Shown: positions 26,601 through 34,484, counted from the stretch's first letter. The stretch is 64,000 nucleotides of DNA from Aquisphaera insulae (GCF_011064615.1 NZ_JAALJH010000035.1:1-64000); one strand, 5' to 3'. The notes: generated from the letters alone by a model not told the origin. Made by a program: numbers and translations.

Positions 26601-28800
26601 CCATGAGGGGGGGGACCCCGAGCGGTTCTACGAGGACGCGGCCGAGGAGTGCCCCGGCCACCCGGACCCGACCGCAACCTCGCTCCGATTGGCGGTCGAC
26701 GGCGCGGAGGCGACGACGCTCTCGTCGTCGAGGAGCTCGACGCGGGCGGAGGTCAAGCTGAGCCTGGTCGGCAGCGGTCGCGGGACGCCCGCGAAGGCCC
26801 GGATCGCCGTCCACTCCCCGGGGGATGATCGCCTCAAGATCGGCGTGCCGGAGTCCGGGCCCGTGGAGCTGACCGGCCTGGCCCCGACCGTCGTCGGCAT
26901 CAACCTGACCTGGGTCGACCAGGGGGGAGCCGCCGCCAAGGAACCCCCGCCCGGGTTCCTCATCGGGGCCACGCTCTCCGACGGCCGTTCGTTCCATCAG
27001 AGGGTCCCGATCCGAATCGAGTCCGACCAGATCCTCCCCTCGTTCGTCCTGGGGACCGGCGACGGGCCCCCGGCGGGGATCCCCACGGATCCGCTCCGCC
27101 TCCGGACGCTCCCGGGGAGGCAGTCGTTCCAGGTCCTGATCCGCAACCCCTTCCCGCGCAGCCGCGAGGTCTCCGTCCAGCTCCTCTCGGGCGAGACCGT
27201 CCTGGCGACGAGCGGCGACAAGCCCGTGGCCGTCCCGGCGAACGGGACGGTCGCGGTGAAGGCCCTGGCGCCGGGCTCGCCGAGCCTGGCGCCGACCAAG
27301 GACAAGGAGCCGCTCCTCGAGGCGCCGGCCGGGCTCAAGCTGCGGATGATCGAATCGACGGCCGGCGGCGCGAAGGGCTTCACGATCGTCCAGCCGCTGC
27401 GCCCGGAGATCATCGATCCGTCCGAATATGTCGACGTCCGACTGGCCCAGTTCACGCCGGCCATCCAGGGGCGCCCCAATGAGCTGAAGCTGGTGCTGCG
27501 GACCATGCCCGGGATGACCGGCCCGCCCTGCCAGGCCGAGCTGGTCCTCCCCGCCGACCGGTCACTCTTCCCCTCCCTCCTGAGCCCCCAGACGGAGGGG
27601 AAGCACGCCGGCCCGCTGCCGGCGGGGGGAGACCTGACCCTCTCCGCGGAGGGGCTGCGACTCGATCCCGGGGAGCCACCGAACGGGAGCTTCTACCTCA
27701 ACCTGGATGGCGTCAAGCGGGCGCTCTGGTATCGGGCGCAGTTCAGCGAGGTGGCGGGCATCCAGCGTGCCGAGCCGGAGAGCAAGTCCCCGCGGATCCG
27801 GTTCCGTATCGACCGCACCGTCAGGGCCGGCGGCCCGACCTTGCTCCAGGTCCACTTCGAGGTCGACAAGGCCCCGCCGCGTTCCCGCCTCACCTTCGAG
27901 ATCGGTCGGGACGAGGGGAACGGTTTCGTGGCGGACGTCCGGGCGGCCCCCAGGCCCCCGAAGCAGCAGCACGTCGGCTTCGCCCTGGGAGAGGGAGGGA
28001 CGTTGCTCCTCGAGGCGGCCATCGACGACTGGACCGACCCCTATCCGCTGAATATTCGCGGCCGGCGCCAGGCCATCGCCAGGCTCGTGGACCCGGCGGG
28101 CATGGAGCTGAGGAGCTACGCCGAGGACATCGTCCTCGACGACCAGCCGCCGGCCATCCCGACGATCAAGGTCGCGCCCGAGGTGGACGAAGGGGGCCGC
28201 CCCTTCGAGGCTCGGATCGTGGTCACGCCCCCGATCTCGGGGGTCAGGGAGGTCGCCTACATCGTCGGCCCGAAGCTCCTCGACGACGAGGAGTTCGCCA
28301 AGGCCCGCGCCGAGAACAAGACCAGCGATGCCAGGCGAGCCGGCAACGACGACCGCGAGTGGGCCGCGCCCATCGTGATCCCGAAGGATGCCACCGGCCG
28401 GATCTTCATCACGGCGAGGGCGATCAGCGGAGTCGGATTGGCCGGCAAGGGGGGTGAGGTCGTGAAGCTCCGGCCCAGGCCGATGGCCGCGGACGACGCC
28501 GCGGCGAAGAAGAAGGACGAGCCCCCCGCCCTCGCGACCGTCGAGGGGACCGTGAACGAAGCCTCCGTGGCCCAGCCGAATCTCCGGGTCGCCCTCCTCG
28601 ACCCGAATCCGAAAGACCCCGCGAAAATGGTCATCAAGGAGACGGTCACCGACGACAACGGCAAGTTCCAGCTCAAGGACGTCGCCCCGGGGGAGTACAT
28701 GCTCTTCAGCATCAACGACAACTCGAAGCGGTTCTACTACAAGCCGCTCCACGTCGACCCCGGCGCGGCCGTCTCGCTCAAGCTCGAGCTCCTGAGGTGA
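23680..28800 (+). CDS. Giant membrane-anchored pseudo-caspase protein with beta-rich C-terminus
   Basis: A 1706-residue protein. AGGAG (23668-23672) lies 7 nt before the ATG at 23680, which I prefer to 23620. One transmembrane helix spans about 33-57. Residues 128-305 follow the caspase pattern, but the His-Gly motif is SGYS (Y138) and the Asp-x-Cys motif is LDIIKLSS, so both catalytic residues are lost; VLVACSPGESGLW and SIFAHVFARAF mark the rest of the fold. A Lys/Ala-rich helical segment (about 325-385) and a long helical region follow. The last 650 residues are beta-rich, ending in a carboxypeptidase-regulatory-like domain (GTVNEA, then DDNGKFQLKDVAPGEY). Layout and partial similarity mark it as a distant paralogue of the preceding gene, 112 bp upstream; they are probably co-transcribed. 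Confidence 0.75.
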   Translation: MSKPSSAGRGRWRDAADARSTRPRGPTRAGKWIRAALVSSIAIAMIGVVGFLVRIFILGSATRTVFIPFRVSSYRKPQITPIRGAAAERQAMAAASLRFREDPLDADGDLTLENFKTKLNGLRAEKREAPVVAYVSGYSMVDGSGAVQILASDSDPFTPRTQLPLRQVLEALRACPAKDRLLVLDIIKLSSYPFDLGGTPDGVADLVRREVETDEDGKPRGDDPGLLVLVACSPGESGLWSEHLGESIFAHVFARAFTDPKADRDGLGTLSVQELADYLHANVDGFARRLRGTSQRPYLIGNGDFSIAGIVRPTESPRGAVAALEKSAGTAADSLKTSAEKKAEDAKASAGKKAEGLKAAGADPAKPPRPDGPGEASPTEKGGADEPAPADASRYPDWLIAGWELRRNWWNDPATSRFPGAASPRAFRKLEGVLLRSESAWRSGESPTVVRDEFREAMAPLVAAMDHDRALPAPTSIRSVGQAVAGGWKPDGALVLRLRDLLDDLKARTGHPPNEAVLAARKKAVGELAQAIKGKPTPSLELAGILIEATADVRVAPDTLGLLDDLVKQTATKLNIVELRLFEDLAASAAPPAPWPDEAADTARVAWDALCLAERAAHQPSAFPWTADLLARADRARHEARVLLLKEVRGFVSWKQTGEAWAAAVESLRKASEAQKLIEDARTELDRSRAIISGYLPFLQASSRPGLETVWQEAARASGELARILGTPPDTESDSSSDPGHSAIDMQLNELGPALGSLRASNEALLRPFREESLREAIAQTKADKPDPRAAAEIDALLASPMPAPEWRPRLVDAVRSLDARLAESTARLERLPDDSGPSARLEQARTQAVRRARRLQTLLSLMGEAALARNLCPGVELTSEIESMSRGSATAAAGPEDGIARLWGSLARVASSASCKLNALLERSDRGDDPAGWIAPPFLLDTTVNPRFAMGVEVARRHGRWLAARYLHEERDLHEGGDPERFYEDAAEECPGHPDPTATSLRLAVDGAEATTLSSSRSSTRAEVKLSLVGSGRGTPAKARIAVHSPGDDRLKIGVPESGPVELTGLAPTVVGINLTWVDQGGAAAKEPPPGFLIGATLSDGRSFHQRVPIRIESDQILPSFVLGTGDGPPAGIPTDPLRLRTLPGRQSFQVLIRNPFPRSREVSVQLLSGETVLATSGDKPVAVPANGTVAVKALAPGSPSLAPTKDKEPLLEAPAGLKLRMIESTAGGAKGFTIVQPLRPEIIDPSEYVDVRLAQFTPAIQGRPNELKLVLRTMPGMTGPPCQAELVLPADRSLFPSLLSPQTEGKHAGPLPAGGDLTLSAEGLRLDPGEPPNGSFYLNLDGVKRALWYRAQFSEVAGIQRAEPESKSPRIRFRIDRTVRAGGPTLLQVHFEVDKAPPRSRLTFEIGRDEGNGFVADVRAAPRPPKQQHVGFALGEGGTLLLEAAIDDWTDPYPLNIRGRRQAIARLVDPAGMELRSYAEDIVLDDQPPAIPTIKVAPEVDEGGRPFEARIVVTPPISGVREVAYIVGPKLLDDEEFAKARAENKTSDARRAGNDDREWAAPIVIPKDATGRIFITARAISGVGLAGKGGEVVKLRPRPMAADDAAAKKKDEPPALATVEGTVNEASVAQPNLRVALLDPNPKDPAKMVIKETVTDDNGKFQLKDVAPGEYMLFSINDNSKRFYYKPLHVDPGAAVSLKLELLR

Positions 28801-28835
28801 CCTCGCAGTTCGGCGGCATGGGGCCGGCGGGAATG

Positions 28836-29660
28836 CTACGACTCGAGGTACGATTCCCGCTCCAGGCCCCGGACATACTCGACCGCATCTTCGACCGATC
28901 CGACGGCCGCCCCCGCGCGCCGACCGCGACGATCGAGCTCGCGGAGGAGTGCCAGGTCGTCCAGGTCGTCGTCGCCGAGATCGCGGCCCGCGCAGGCCTC
29001 GTCCAGGTTGGCGATGAGCCGTAGCGTCCGCTCGGTCACGGCCCCGCGGAGCGAGTCGACCGCGGCGTTCGCGGAGCCGCGGGGGTCGATCGCCCGGCCG
29101 ACCTCGTGGAGCAAGGCCGCCAGGAGGAACTCCTCGTCGTAGGGCCTCGCCTCGCGGGCCAGTTCATACACCTGGAGGCTGTGATAGATCGCATCGCCCT
29201 CCGGATGCTCCCTCGGGTCCAGCTTGATCGATTCGAGCGGGGCGAGACGGATCCGGTAGACGGTGAAGCGATCGAGCCGCTCGGACAGGGAGGGGGGCTC
29301 GAATCCGTCCGGCGGCTCCGCCTCGCCGCCTTCCTCAACAGGCTCCTCGTCATCCGGCGTGGTCGCGTCCGCGGCTCCCTCGACGCGAGCTCTCGAGCGA
29401 CCCAGGCGGGCCGCCTCCTCGCGGACCTCGCCGTCGGAAGGGAGATCACCCGGCCGGACCCGGTGGCCCAGCACCGCCGCCGCCTTGCGCTTGGCGGCGT
29501 AGAGCTCCGCCTCGGTCCGGTCCGCAACCCAGCCCGCGTCGGCCGAGGGAGCCTCCGGGGCCGAGTCCAGCAGCCTGCGGGCCGCTTCGACCGCGATTTG
29601 CCTCCGCAGCCGTTCGGTCCCGACCGGCCCTCGGAATTTCTTGCGATACTTGTCGTACAT
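28836..29660 (-). CDS. HD-domain-like protein with altered motif
   Basis: A 274-residue protein. The C-terminal half resembles an HD phosphohydrolase fold: YHSLQVYELA, then LLAALLHEVGRAID, where the expected His-Asp is His-Glu, so metal-dependent activity is doubtful. The N-terminal half is basic and helical (MYDKYRKKFRG, then LYAAKRKAAAVLGHRV), with an acidic linker between. GGAGG lies a few bases before the ATG, supporting the start. It converges on the giant gene with 35 bp between. The substrate is unknown; the family call is moderate. Confidence 0.6.
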   Translation of the reverse strand: MYDKYRKKFRGPVGTERLRRQIAVEAARRLLDSAPEAPSADAGWVADRTEAELYAAKRKAAAVLGHRVRPGDLPSDGEVREEAARLGRSRARVEGAADATTPDDEEPVEEGGEAEPPDGFEPPSLSERLDRFTVYRIRLAPLESIKLDPREHPEGDAIYHSLQVYELAREARPYDEEFLLAALLHEVGRAIDPRGSANAAVDSLRGAVTERTLRLIANLDEACAGRDLGDDDLDDLALLRELDRRGRRAGAAVGSVEDAVEYVRGLERESYLES

Positions 29661-30044
29661 GAAGCCTCCGCGACCTCCACATCGTATCCGATCCGTTCAG
29701 CCCGCGACATCACCGGCCTCTCCGGGGACCGGCTGCCGGGGTCGCGACGGGGAGGAGATAGCCTTTACCCAGCCCACAGAGATTGCCAGGCAGGTTATAG
29801 CGGGCGGGCGCCATCGACGGGAAAGTGGCGACATGGTCCCCGCGGCGTGCACCACGAGCCGTGAACTCGCTAAGGAAGTCGACGGCGCGGTCCGACTGTA
29901 TTGGGGTGGGACGATCATCACCCGCCGAGGTCGCGCGAAGGGCTCGTCGAAGAGGCCCCGCGTCGCGGAGTCGGAGGGGATGGAGGCCCACCCGGGCCTG
30001 CTTCGCCCGGGCGCATCCGGTACTCGTCATGGAGGTCATCGACC
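29661..30044. other. Divergent intergenic region before parB
   Basis: About 385 bp between the divergent HD-like gene and parB. Frames here are Arg/Pro/Ser-rich shadows without similarity. The region should contain the promoters for both genes, but I cannot place either with confidence, and I see no parS-like palindrome. Confidence 0.4.
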
Positions 30045-30926
30045 GTGAACAAGCGACGCCTGGGCCGCGGGCTGGAAGCCCTGCTGGGACGCGAGGAAGG
30101 TGGGTTCGAACCCGGCTCGCTCGAGGCCTCGGAGCTCATCCACGTCGCCGTGGATCAGGTGGACCCGAATCCCTACCAGCCGCGTCGGACCTTCCCGGCC
30201 GCCGAGATCGCCTCGCTCGCGGAGTCGCTCCGCCAGCATGGAATGCTCCAGCCGATCCTGGTCCGCGCGATGGGCGACCGCTACCAGCTCATCGCGGGCG
30301 AGCGCCGGCTCCGGGCCAGCATCGAGGCCCAGCTCCACGAGATCCCCGCCCGCGTCATGGACCTGGACGACCAGCGAGTCCATGAGCTCGCGATGGTGGA
30401 GAACCTCCAGCGCGAGGACCTCAACGCCGTCGACAAGGCCACGGCCTTCCGTGAGTATCTCTCCCGCTATGGCGGCACCCAGGAAGAGCTCGCCGGCCGG
30501 CTCGGGCTGGACCGCTCCACGGTCTCCAACTTCATCCGGCTGCTGGAGCTCCCCGAGGAGGTCCTGAACGCCGTCCGCAACGGCGAGATCACCCAGGGAC
30601 ATGCCCGGGCCCTGCTGCCGCTGCCGGACGAGGAGAGTCGGATCGCCGCCTGCCGGCGGATCATCGCCGAGAGCCTCTCGGTCCGACAGACCGAGGCCCT
30701 CGTGGCGACCGGCATCCCGACGCCGGCCCGGACCCGCGTCCGCCGCGACTCCGCCCATTCCCCGGACCCGAAGCAGCCCCACATGGTGGAGCTCGAACAG
30801 CACCTCCACCAGCGATTCGGCACGATGGTGCTCATCCGTGCCCGGACGCCGGAGCGTGGACAGATCATCATCGATTACAACTCGCAGGAGGAGTTCGACC
30901 GCGTCGCCGCCATGATTCGCGGATGA
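30045..30926 (+). CDS. parB: Chromosome-partitioning protein ParB
   Basis: A 293-residue protein. ParB binds parS sites and spreads on DNA near the origin, working with the ATPase ParA. The N-terminus KRRLGRGLEALLG is the typical ParA-contact motif. VDPNPYQPRRTF and LIAGERRLRA are the CTP-binding ParB/Srx boxes, MVENLQREDLN follows, and a helix-turn-helix is at QEELAGRLGLDRSTVSNFIRLL. The GTG at 30045 has GGAGG 9 nt upstream and puts the KRRLGRG motif at residue 3. No parA, gidA or gidB is adjacent in this window, unlike the common arrangement. A large inverted repeat follows the stop. Confidence 0.95.
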   Translation: MNKRRLGRGLEALLGREEGGFEPGSLEASELIHVAVDQVDPNPYQPRRTFPAAEIASLAESLRQHGMLQPILVRAMGDRYQLIAGERRLRASIEAQLHEIPARVMDLDDQRVHELAMVENLQREDLNAVDKATAFREYLSRYGGTQEELAGRLGLDRSTVSNFIRLLELPEEVLNAVRNGEITQGHARALLPLPDEESRIAACRRIIAESLSVRQTEALVATGIPTPARTRVRRDSAHSPDPKQPHMVELEQHLHQRFGTMVLIRARTPERGQIIIDYNSQEEFDRVAAMIRG

Positions 30927-30937
30927 TGCGCGCGCCT

Positions 30938-30991
30938 GCCCTGGGACGGGCGGGTCCGGCACCGCCTCGCGTCGACCGCCCCGCCCAGGGC
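30938..30991 (+). terminator. Long GC-rich inverted repeat after parB
   Basis: GCCCTGGGACGGGCGGG (30938-30954) pairs with CCGCCCCGCCCAGGGC (30976-30991) across a 21-nt loop, allowing one bulge. It starts 12 bp past the parB stop. No T-tract follows. A transcription end or mRNA-stability element is likely. Confidence 0.5.
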
Positions 30992-31367
30992 CCTGTCCGA
31001 GATTGGACACCCTGGAATCGAGGAATCGGACTTCCCGTTCTCCCTCCCCTTGATGCCTTTTGAGAACGTCAGGCGCTGTTTTCTGCGGGGGCACCGGGGC
31101 GACTCTCCTCCCGGTTTCGTCACCTAAAGAGTGTTCCTCCCTGGATTAACCGGGGCCCGGGCCCAGAAGGCCACGAATTGGTATCGCTGTTGCTCCCGGT
31201 GCGGTTACTCTTCAATCGCGGCCATGATCGGGCTTCCGTCGCACTTCGCGCTCGTCGCGAAGGCGGACGCCCCACGTGGCCTTTCCGGATCTGGACGTTG
31301 CGGGTGCTCGTGACGGGGCGAGCCACGCCTCGGACGTAACTCATCGAATGACAACCAGGTGCTGCCC
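30992..31367. other. Intergenic region, no supported gene
   Basis: About 375 bp between the parB hairpin and the histidine-kinase-like gene. Locally less GC-rich than the genes. Short frames on both strands lack ribosome binding sites and similarity. I see no RNA gene or repeat that I can name. Confidence 0.4.
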
Positions 31368-32165
31368 ATGAGTCCGCGACCGCATGATGGACCTGCGGAG
31401 GGAGGACTGACATGTTCGTTGACCCGGTTGGTCCAGGATGAACGCCACGTCGATCAGCTCCGAGAGAGCCTCAGCGGGTTCAGCCATCGCTGCCGCAACC
31501 TCCTCAATGGCATGAAGATGAGCCTCTACTTCGTGCGCCGGGCGGGGGCGGACTCGCTCCCCTCGTGGTGGGACGACATGGAGGCCAGCTACGGCGGGAT
31601 GGAACAGCTCTTCGAGCATCTCCAGGCCATCTATCGCCCGATGCCGCTGTCGACGATCGACGCTCGGGTGGGGGTCCTGCTGCGGGACCTCGGCGCGACC
31701 TGGCGCCAGCGATTCGCCTCGTCCGGTCGCTCGCTCGAGCTCTGCCCGCCCGCCGAGGAGGCGGTCCTCCCGTTCGATCCGATGCGGCTGAGCATGGGGC
31801 TGGAGGCCTTCCTGAGCTGGCGGAGCGTGGCGATGCCTCCGGACCGCCGAGGCCGACTGGAGTGGCGGACCGAAAAAGGGCGGTTTCAGGCCTGCTGGCA
31901 TGAGGCGGGCAGCCTGGAGCCGCCGACCGAGCCGGGGTGGGCGGAGGCCGGCCCCGAGCCCGATTCGCCCGCCACGGGTCCGCTCGCCCTGGCACTCCCG
32001 CTCCTGACGCGAGTGGTCGCGGCGCATCGCGGGAAACTCCGCTGGTCGCGATCGCCGGGCCTTCGGGTCGAGTTCGGCTGGCCGATCGGGGCCGCCGTCG
32101 AACCAACGTCGACGTCCGAGGCGGCCGGCCGCTCACCCTTGACCGCCGGACATGGATCGGCTTAG
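31368..32165 (+). CDS. Histidine-kinase-like protein
   Basis: A protein of about 265 residues. Residues 27-60 resemble a dimerisation/phosphoacceptor helix (LRESLSGFSHRCRNLLNGMKM, H40 as the candidate phospho-His). The C-terminal part ends like a GHKL ATPase (LALALPLLTRVVAAHRGKL, then SPGLRVEFGWPI), but I do not see clear N, G1 or G2 boxes, so ATP binding is uncertain. There is no transmembrane segment, so it would be cytosolic. No response regulator is adjacent. The start is unsure: ATG 31368 and GTG 31359 are both possible without a strong ribosome binding site, and a strong GGAGGGAGGA at about 31400 precedes an ATG in another frame that stops quickly. It ends 18 bp before the tRNA gene. 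Confidence 0.6.
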   Translation: MSPRPHDGPAEGGLTCSLTRLVQDERHVDQLRESLSGFSHRCRNLLNGMKMSLYFVRRAGADSLPSWWDDMEASYGGMEQLFEHLQAIYRPMPLSTIDARVGVLLRDLGATWRQRFASSGRSLELCPPAEEAVLPFDPMRLSMGLEAFLSWRSVAMPPDRRGRLEWRTEKGRFQACWHEAGSLEPPTEPGWAEAGPEPDSPATGPLALALPLLTRVVAAHRGKLRWSRSPGLRVEFGWPIGAAVEPTSTSEAAGRSPLTAGHGSA

Positions 32166-32183
32166 GATGCGTTGGCCGCCTTG

Positions 32184-32258
32184 CGGGGTGTAGCGCAGCC
32201 TGGTTAGCGCGCCTGCCTTGGGAGCAGGAGGTCACCAGTTCGAATCTGGTCACCCCGA
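32184..32258 (+). tRNA. tRNA-Pro (anticodon UGG)
   Basis: A complete 75-nt cloverleaf. The acceptor stem CGGGGTG pairs with CACCCCG, discriminator A. The D arm is GCGC-loop-GCGC. The anticodon stem CCTGC/GCAGG encloses CTTGGGA, giving anticodon TGG. The T arm is ACCAG-TTCGAAT-CTGGT. The 3' CCA is not encoded. It lies between the histidine-kinase-like gene and rpiA on the same strand. Confidence 0.97.
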
Positions 32259-32348
32259 TTCTTCCCTCGCTCGGGACGCCGTATGGACCGGCCTCGGGCG
32301 GGTGGGATTCGTCACCGATCAGGGTCTTCACGGCCGGGGTATCGAGCG

Positions 32349-33068
32349 GTGGGCAGTACAGAGGAATCCGCCAAGCTGCGGGCGGCACGGGCGGCGGCGG
32401 AACTCGTCCAATCGGGCATGACTGTCGGCCTGGGCTCGGGGACCACGGCGGCCCACCTGGTCCAGAGGCTGGGTGAGCGGGTCCGCGACGAGGGGCTTCG
32501 GTTCGTCGGCGTCCCCACGAGCCTGGCCACCTCGGAGCTGGCCCGAGGGCTGAGGATCCCGCTCCGCGAGCTCGATGACGTGGACGCGCTCGACATCAAC
32601 CTCGACGGCGCCGATGAGGTCGACCCTCAGTTCCGGATGATCAAGGGGCGAGGCGGTGCCTTGCTCCGCGAGAAGATCGTCGCGTGCGTGGCCCGCAAGC
32701 GCGTCACGATCATCACGCAGGAGAAGCGGGTCGCGAACCTCGGCCAGAAGGCCCCCCTACCCGTCGAGGTCAGCCCGGTCGGACTTCGCCACACCGAGCG
32801 GCGGCTGAAGGCCCTGGGGGCGGAGACGCGGATCCGGACCGTCCCCGCCGGCGTCCCGTTCCTGACCGATGGGGGCAACGCCATCATCGATTGTACGTTC
32901 ACGGGCCGGTTCGAGCCGGAGGAGCTCGACGCGACGCTCCAGTCCGTCGTCGGCGTCTTCGAGACGGGGCTATTCCTGGGCCTCTGCGACCTCCTGATTG
33001 TGGGGACCGGGGAGGGCGTGGACCAGGTCCCCGCCGCCGGCCTGCGAAACCGGGGCTGCGGCGGGTAA
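32349..33068 (+). CDS. rpiA: Ribose-5-phosphate isomerase A
   Basis: A 239-residue cytosolic enzyme interconverting ribose-5-phosphate and ribulose-5-phosphate in the pentose phosphate pathway. Signature segments are in order: GLGSGTTA, VPTSLATSELA, DGADEVD with the catalytic Asp residues, KGRGGALLREK with the active-site Lys, and FLTDGGNAIIDC. The GTG at 32349 gives normal family length; longer frames from 32283 add Arg-rich residues overlapping the region just after the tRNA. It converges with deoC (28 bp apart). Both act on pentose phosphates. Confidence 0.93.
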   Translation: MGSTEESAKLRAARAAAELVQSGMTVGLGSGTTAAHLVQRLGERVRDEGLRFVGVPTSLATSELARGLRIPLRELDDVDALDINLDGADEVDPQFRMIKGRGGALLREKIVACVARKRVTIITQEKRVANLGQKAPLPVEVSPVGLRHTERRLKALGAETRIRTVPAGVPFLTDGGNAIIDCTFTGRFEPEELDATLQSVVGVFETGLFLGLCDLLIVGTGEGVDQVPAAGLRNRGCGG

Positions 33069-33096
33069 GCTCATGCGGATCACCAGGATGCGCCCG

Positions 33097-33786
33097 TCAT
33101 TTCGCGAGTCGAGCCTTGAGCTCATCGAGGATCTCCGCGGTCCTCGAGGCTCCGAATCGATCGCAGCCGAGCTCCACCACGCCGATCGCCTGGTCGAGCG
33201 TCCGGACGCCCCCGGCCGCCTTGAGCTTGACGTGCGGCGGCGAGGACTTCCTCATCAGGATCAGGTCCGCGTCGGTCGCGCCGCCGGTGCCGTAGCCCGT
33301 GGAGGTCTTCACGTAATCGGCCCCGACCTCGCCGCAGATCTGGCAGAGGCGGACCTTCTGGACGTCGGTCAGGTAGCAGTTCTCGAAGATCACCTTGACG
33401 ATCGCCTCGCGGGCATGGGCCGCCCGGGTGACCGCCTCGATGTCCCGGCCGACCGCGTCCCAGGCGCCGCCGATCGCCTGGCCGATGTTGATGACCATGT
33501 CCAGCTCGGTCGCCCCATCGTCCATGGCCCGCTCGGCCTCGAAGACCTTCACGGCGGTGGCGTGCCCACCGTGGGGAAAGCCGATGGTCGTCCCGACCGC
33601 GACATTCGTCCCTTTCAGTATTCTCGAAGCGAGCCCAACGGCATATGGTTTGATACAGACGCTCGCGACGCCGTACTTCGCCGCGAGCTCGCAGCCGGCC
33701 GCGAGCTCGGCGTCGGTGAGCGTGGGTCCCAGGAGCGAATGGTCGATCCGCCGGGCGATCAGGTCGTAGGTCAGCGTCTGTCCCAT
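33097..33786 (-). CDS. deoC: Deoxyribose-phosphate aldolase
   Basis: A 229-residue class I aldolase splitting 2-deoxyribose-5-phosphate to glyceraldehyde-3-phosphate and acetaldehyde. The Schiff-base lysine is K160 in DYVKTSTGY. The second active-site region is KLKAAGGVRT, and INIGQ and VIFENCYL are typical of the family. I use the ATG at 33786 (MGQTLTYDLI), with GAGGAG upstream; a longer frame to 33972 would overlap the divergent gene and lacks similarity. It lies divergent from the CoA-binding protein gene, with about 185 bp between. Confidence 0.93.
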   Translation of the reverse strand: MGQTLTYDLIARRIDHSLLGPTLTDAELAAGCELAAKYGVASVCIKPYAVGLASRILKGTNVAVGTTIGFPHGGHATAVKVFEAERAMDDGATELDMVINIGQAIGGAWDAVGRDIEAVTRAAHAREAIVKVIFENCYLTDVQKVRLCQICGEVGADYVKTSTGYGTGGATDADLILMRKSSPPHVKLKAAGGVRTLDQAIGVVELGCDRFGASRTAEILDELKARLAK

Positions 33787-33971
33787 GACTTTCAAACTCC
33801 TCGAACAGGCTCCCGGGCAAGATCTTCGCACTCTCCCGCGATTCTGACGACCCCGAGACGAGCAGGCAAGGGGCCGACCCCCGCAGGCCCGCCTCTTCAC
33901 GGCCTTCCAGGCCGCGATCGTTGTACCCGTGCTTCTCTCTGACTTCCTCACCCAGCCAGGAGATTCTTCCA

Positions 33972-34355
33972 ATGTCCCGCAGACGTCCCACGGTCGCCGT
34001 CATCGGCGCCAGCAATGACCCCCGAAAGTACGGCAACAAGGCGGTCCGCGCCTTCGCCTCCCGGGGATGGCAAGTCTTCCCCGTAAACCCATCGCTCGAC
34101 CAGGTCGAGGGCCTGCCCGCCTATCACGACATCGACTCGATCCCCGCCGAGCACCTCGACCGGGTCTCGTTCTATGTCCCCCCGAGAGTCGGCCTCGATG
34201 TGATCGACGCGGTCCCGGCCAAGAACGTGGACGAGGTCTGGCTCAATCCAGGCTCCGAGTCCCCCGAGCTCGTCCGGAAGGCCGAGAAGCTCGGCCTGAA
34301 CGTCGTCCAGGCGTGCAGCATCCTGGACATCGGCGAGAGCCCTCGCGACTATTGA
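33972..34355 (+). CDS. CoA-binding protein (YccU-like)
   Basis: A 127-residue single-domain Rossmann protein of the CoA_binding (YccU-like) family, cytosolic, function unknown. The nucleotide loop is VAVIGASNDPRKYGNKA near the N-terminus; VFPVNPSLDQVEGLPAY, VSFYVPPRVGLDVI and EVWLNPGSES follow as in relatives. AGGAGA (33958-33963) is 8 nt before the ATG. The 3' half is duplicated 3.4 kb downstream as a truncated copy, with the sigma factor/pseudopilin pair in between. Confidence 0.88.
   Translation: MSRRRPTVAVIGASNDPRKYGNKAVRAFASRGWQVFPVNPSLDQVEGLPAYHDIDSIPAEHLDRVSFYVPPRVGLDVIDAVPAKNVDEVWLNPGSESPELVRKAEKLGLNVVQACSILDIGESPRDY
34131..34328 (+). repeat. Direct repeat, copy A (within the intact CoA-binding gene)
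   Basis: A 198-bp segment matching 37588-37785 on the same strand. I count 14 mismatches, about 93% identity, with no gaps. Several differences change amino acids. Similarity stops just before the C-terminal codons. Confidence 0.9.
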
Positions 34356-34383
34356 GCCGCCGCGGTGGCCAATTCCGCCGCGA

Positions 34384-34416
34384 TCGACCGGGCAGGCAGG
34401 CAAGCGGCCCGGTCGA
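34384..34416. terminator. Hairpin between convergent genes
   Basis: Perfect 10-bp inverted repeat TCGACCGGGC / GCCCGGTCGA with a 13-nt loop, in the 129-bp gap between the CoA-binding gene and the convergent pseudopilin gene. No T-tract. Confidence 0.45.
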
Positions 34417-34484
34417 GCCATTCTCCCCCCGCAAGCCACCCGTGGGTGACATGGATCGGGCTCCGTATTCGGTCTTCTCGTCGC

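Noticed and set aside
20031..26997. Two minus-strand open frames of over 1000 residues opposite the giant genes
   Set aside because: The plus-strand frames have membrane helix, vWA and caspase-order motifs and good ribosome binding sites. The minus frames are compositionally odd and featureless.
31131..31313. Short plus-strand frame between parB and the kinase-like gene
   Set aside because: 60 residues with no family resemblance or start signal; probably chance.
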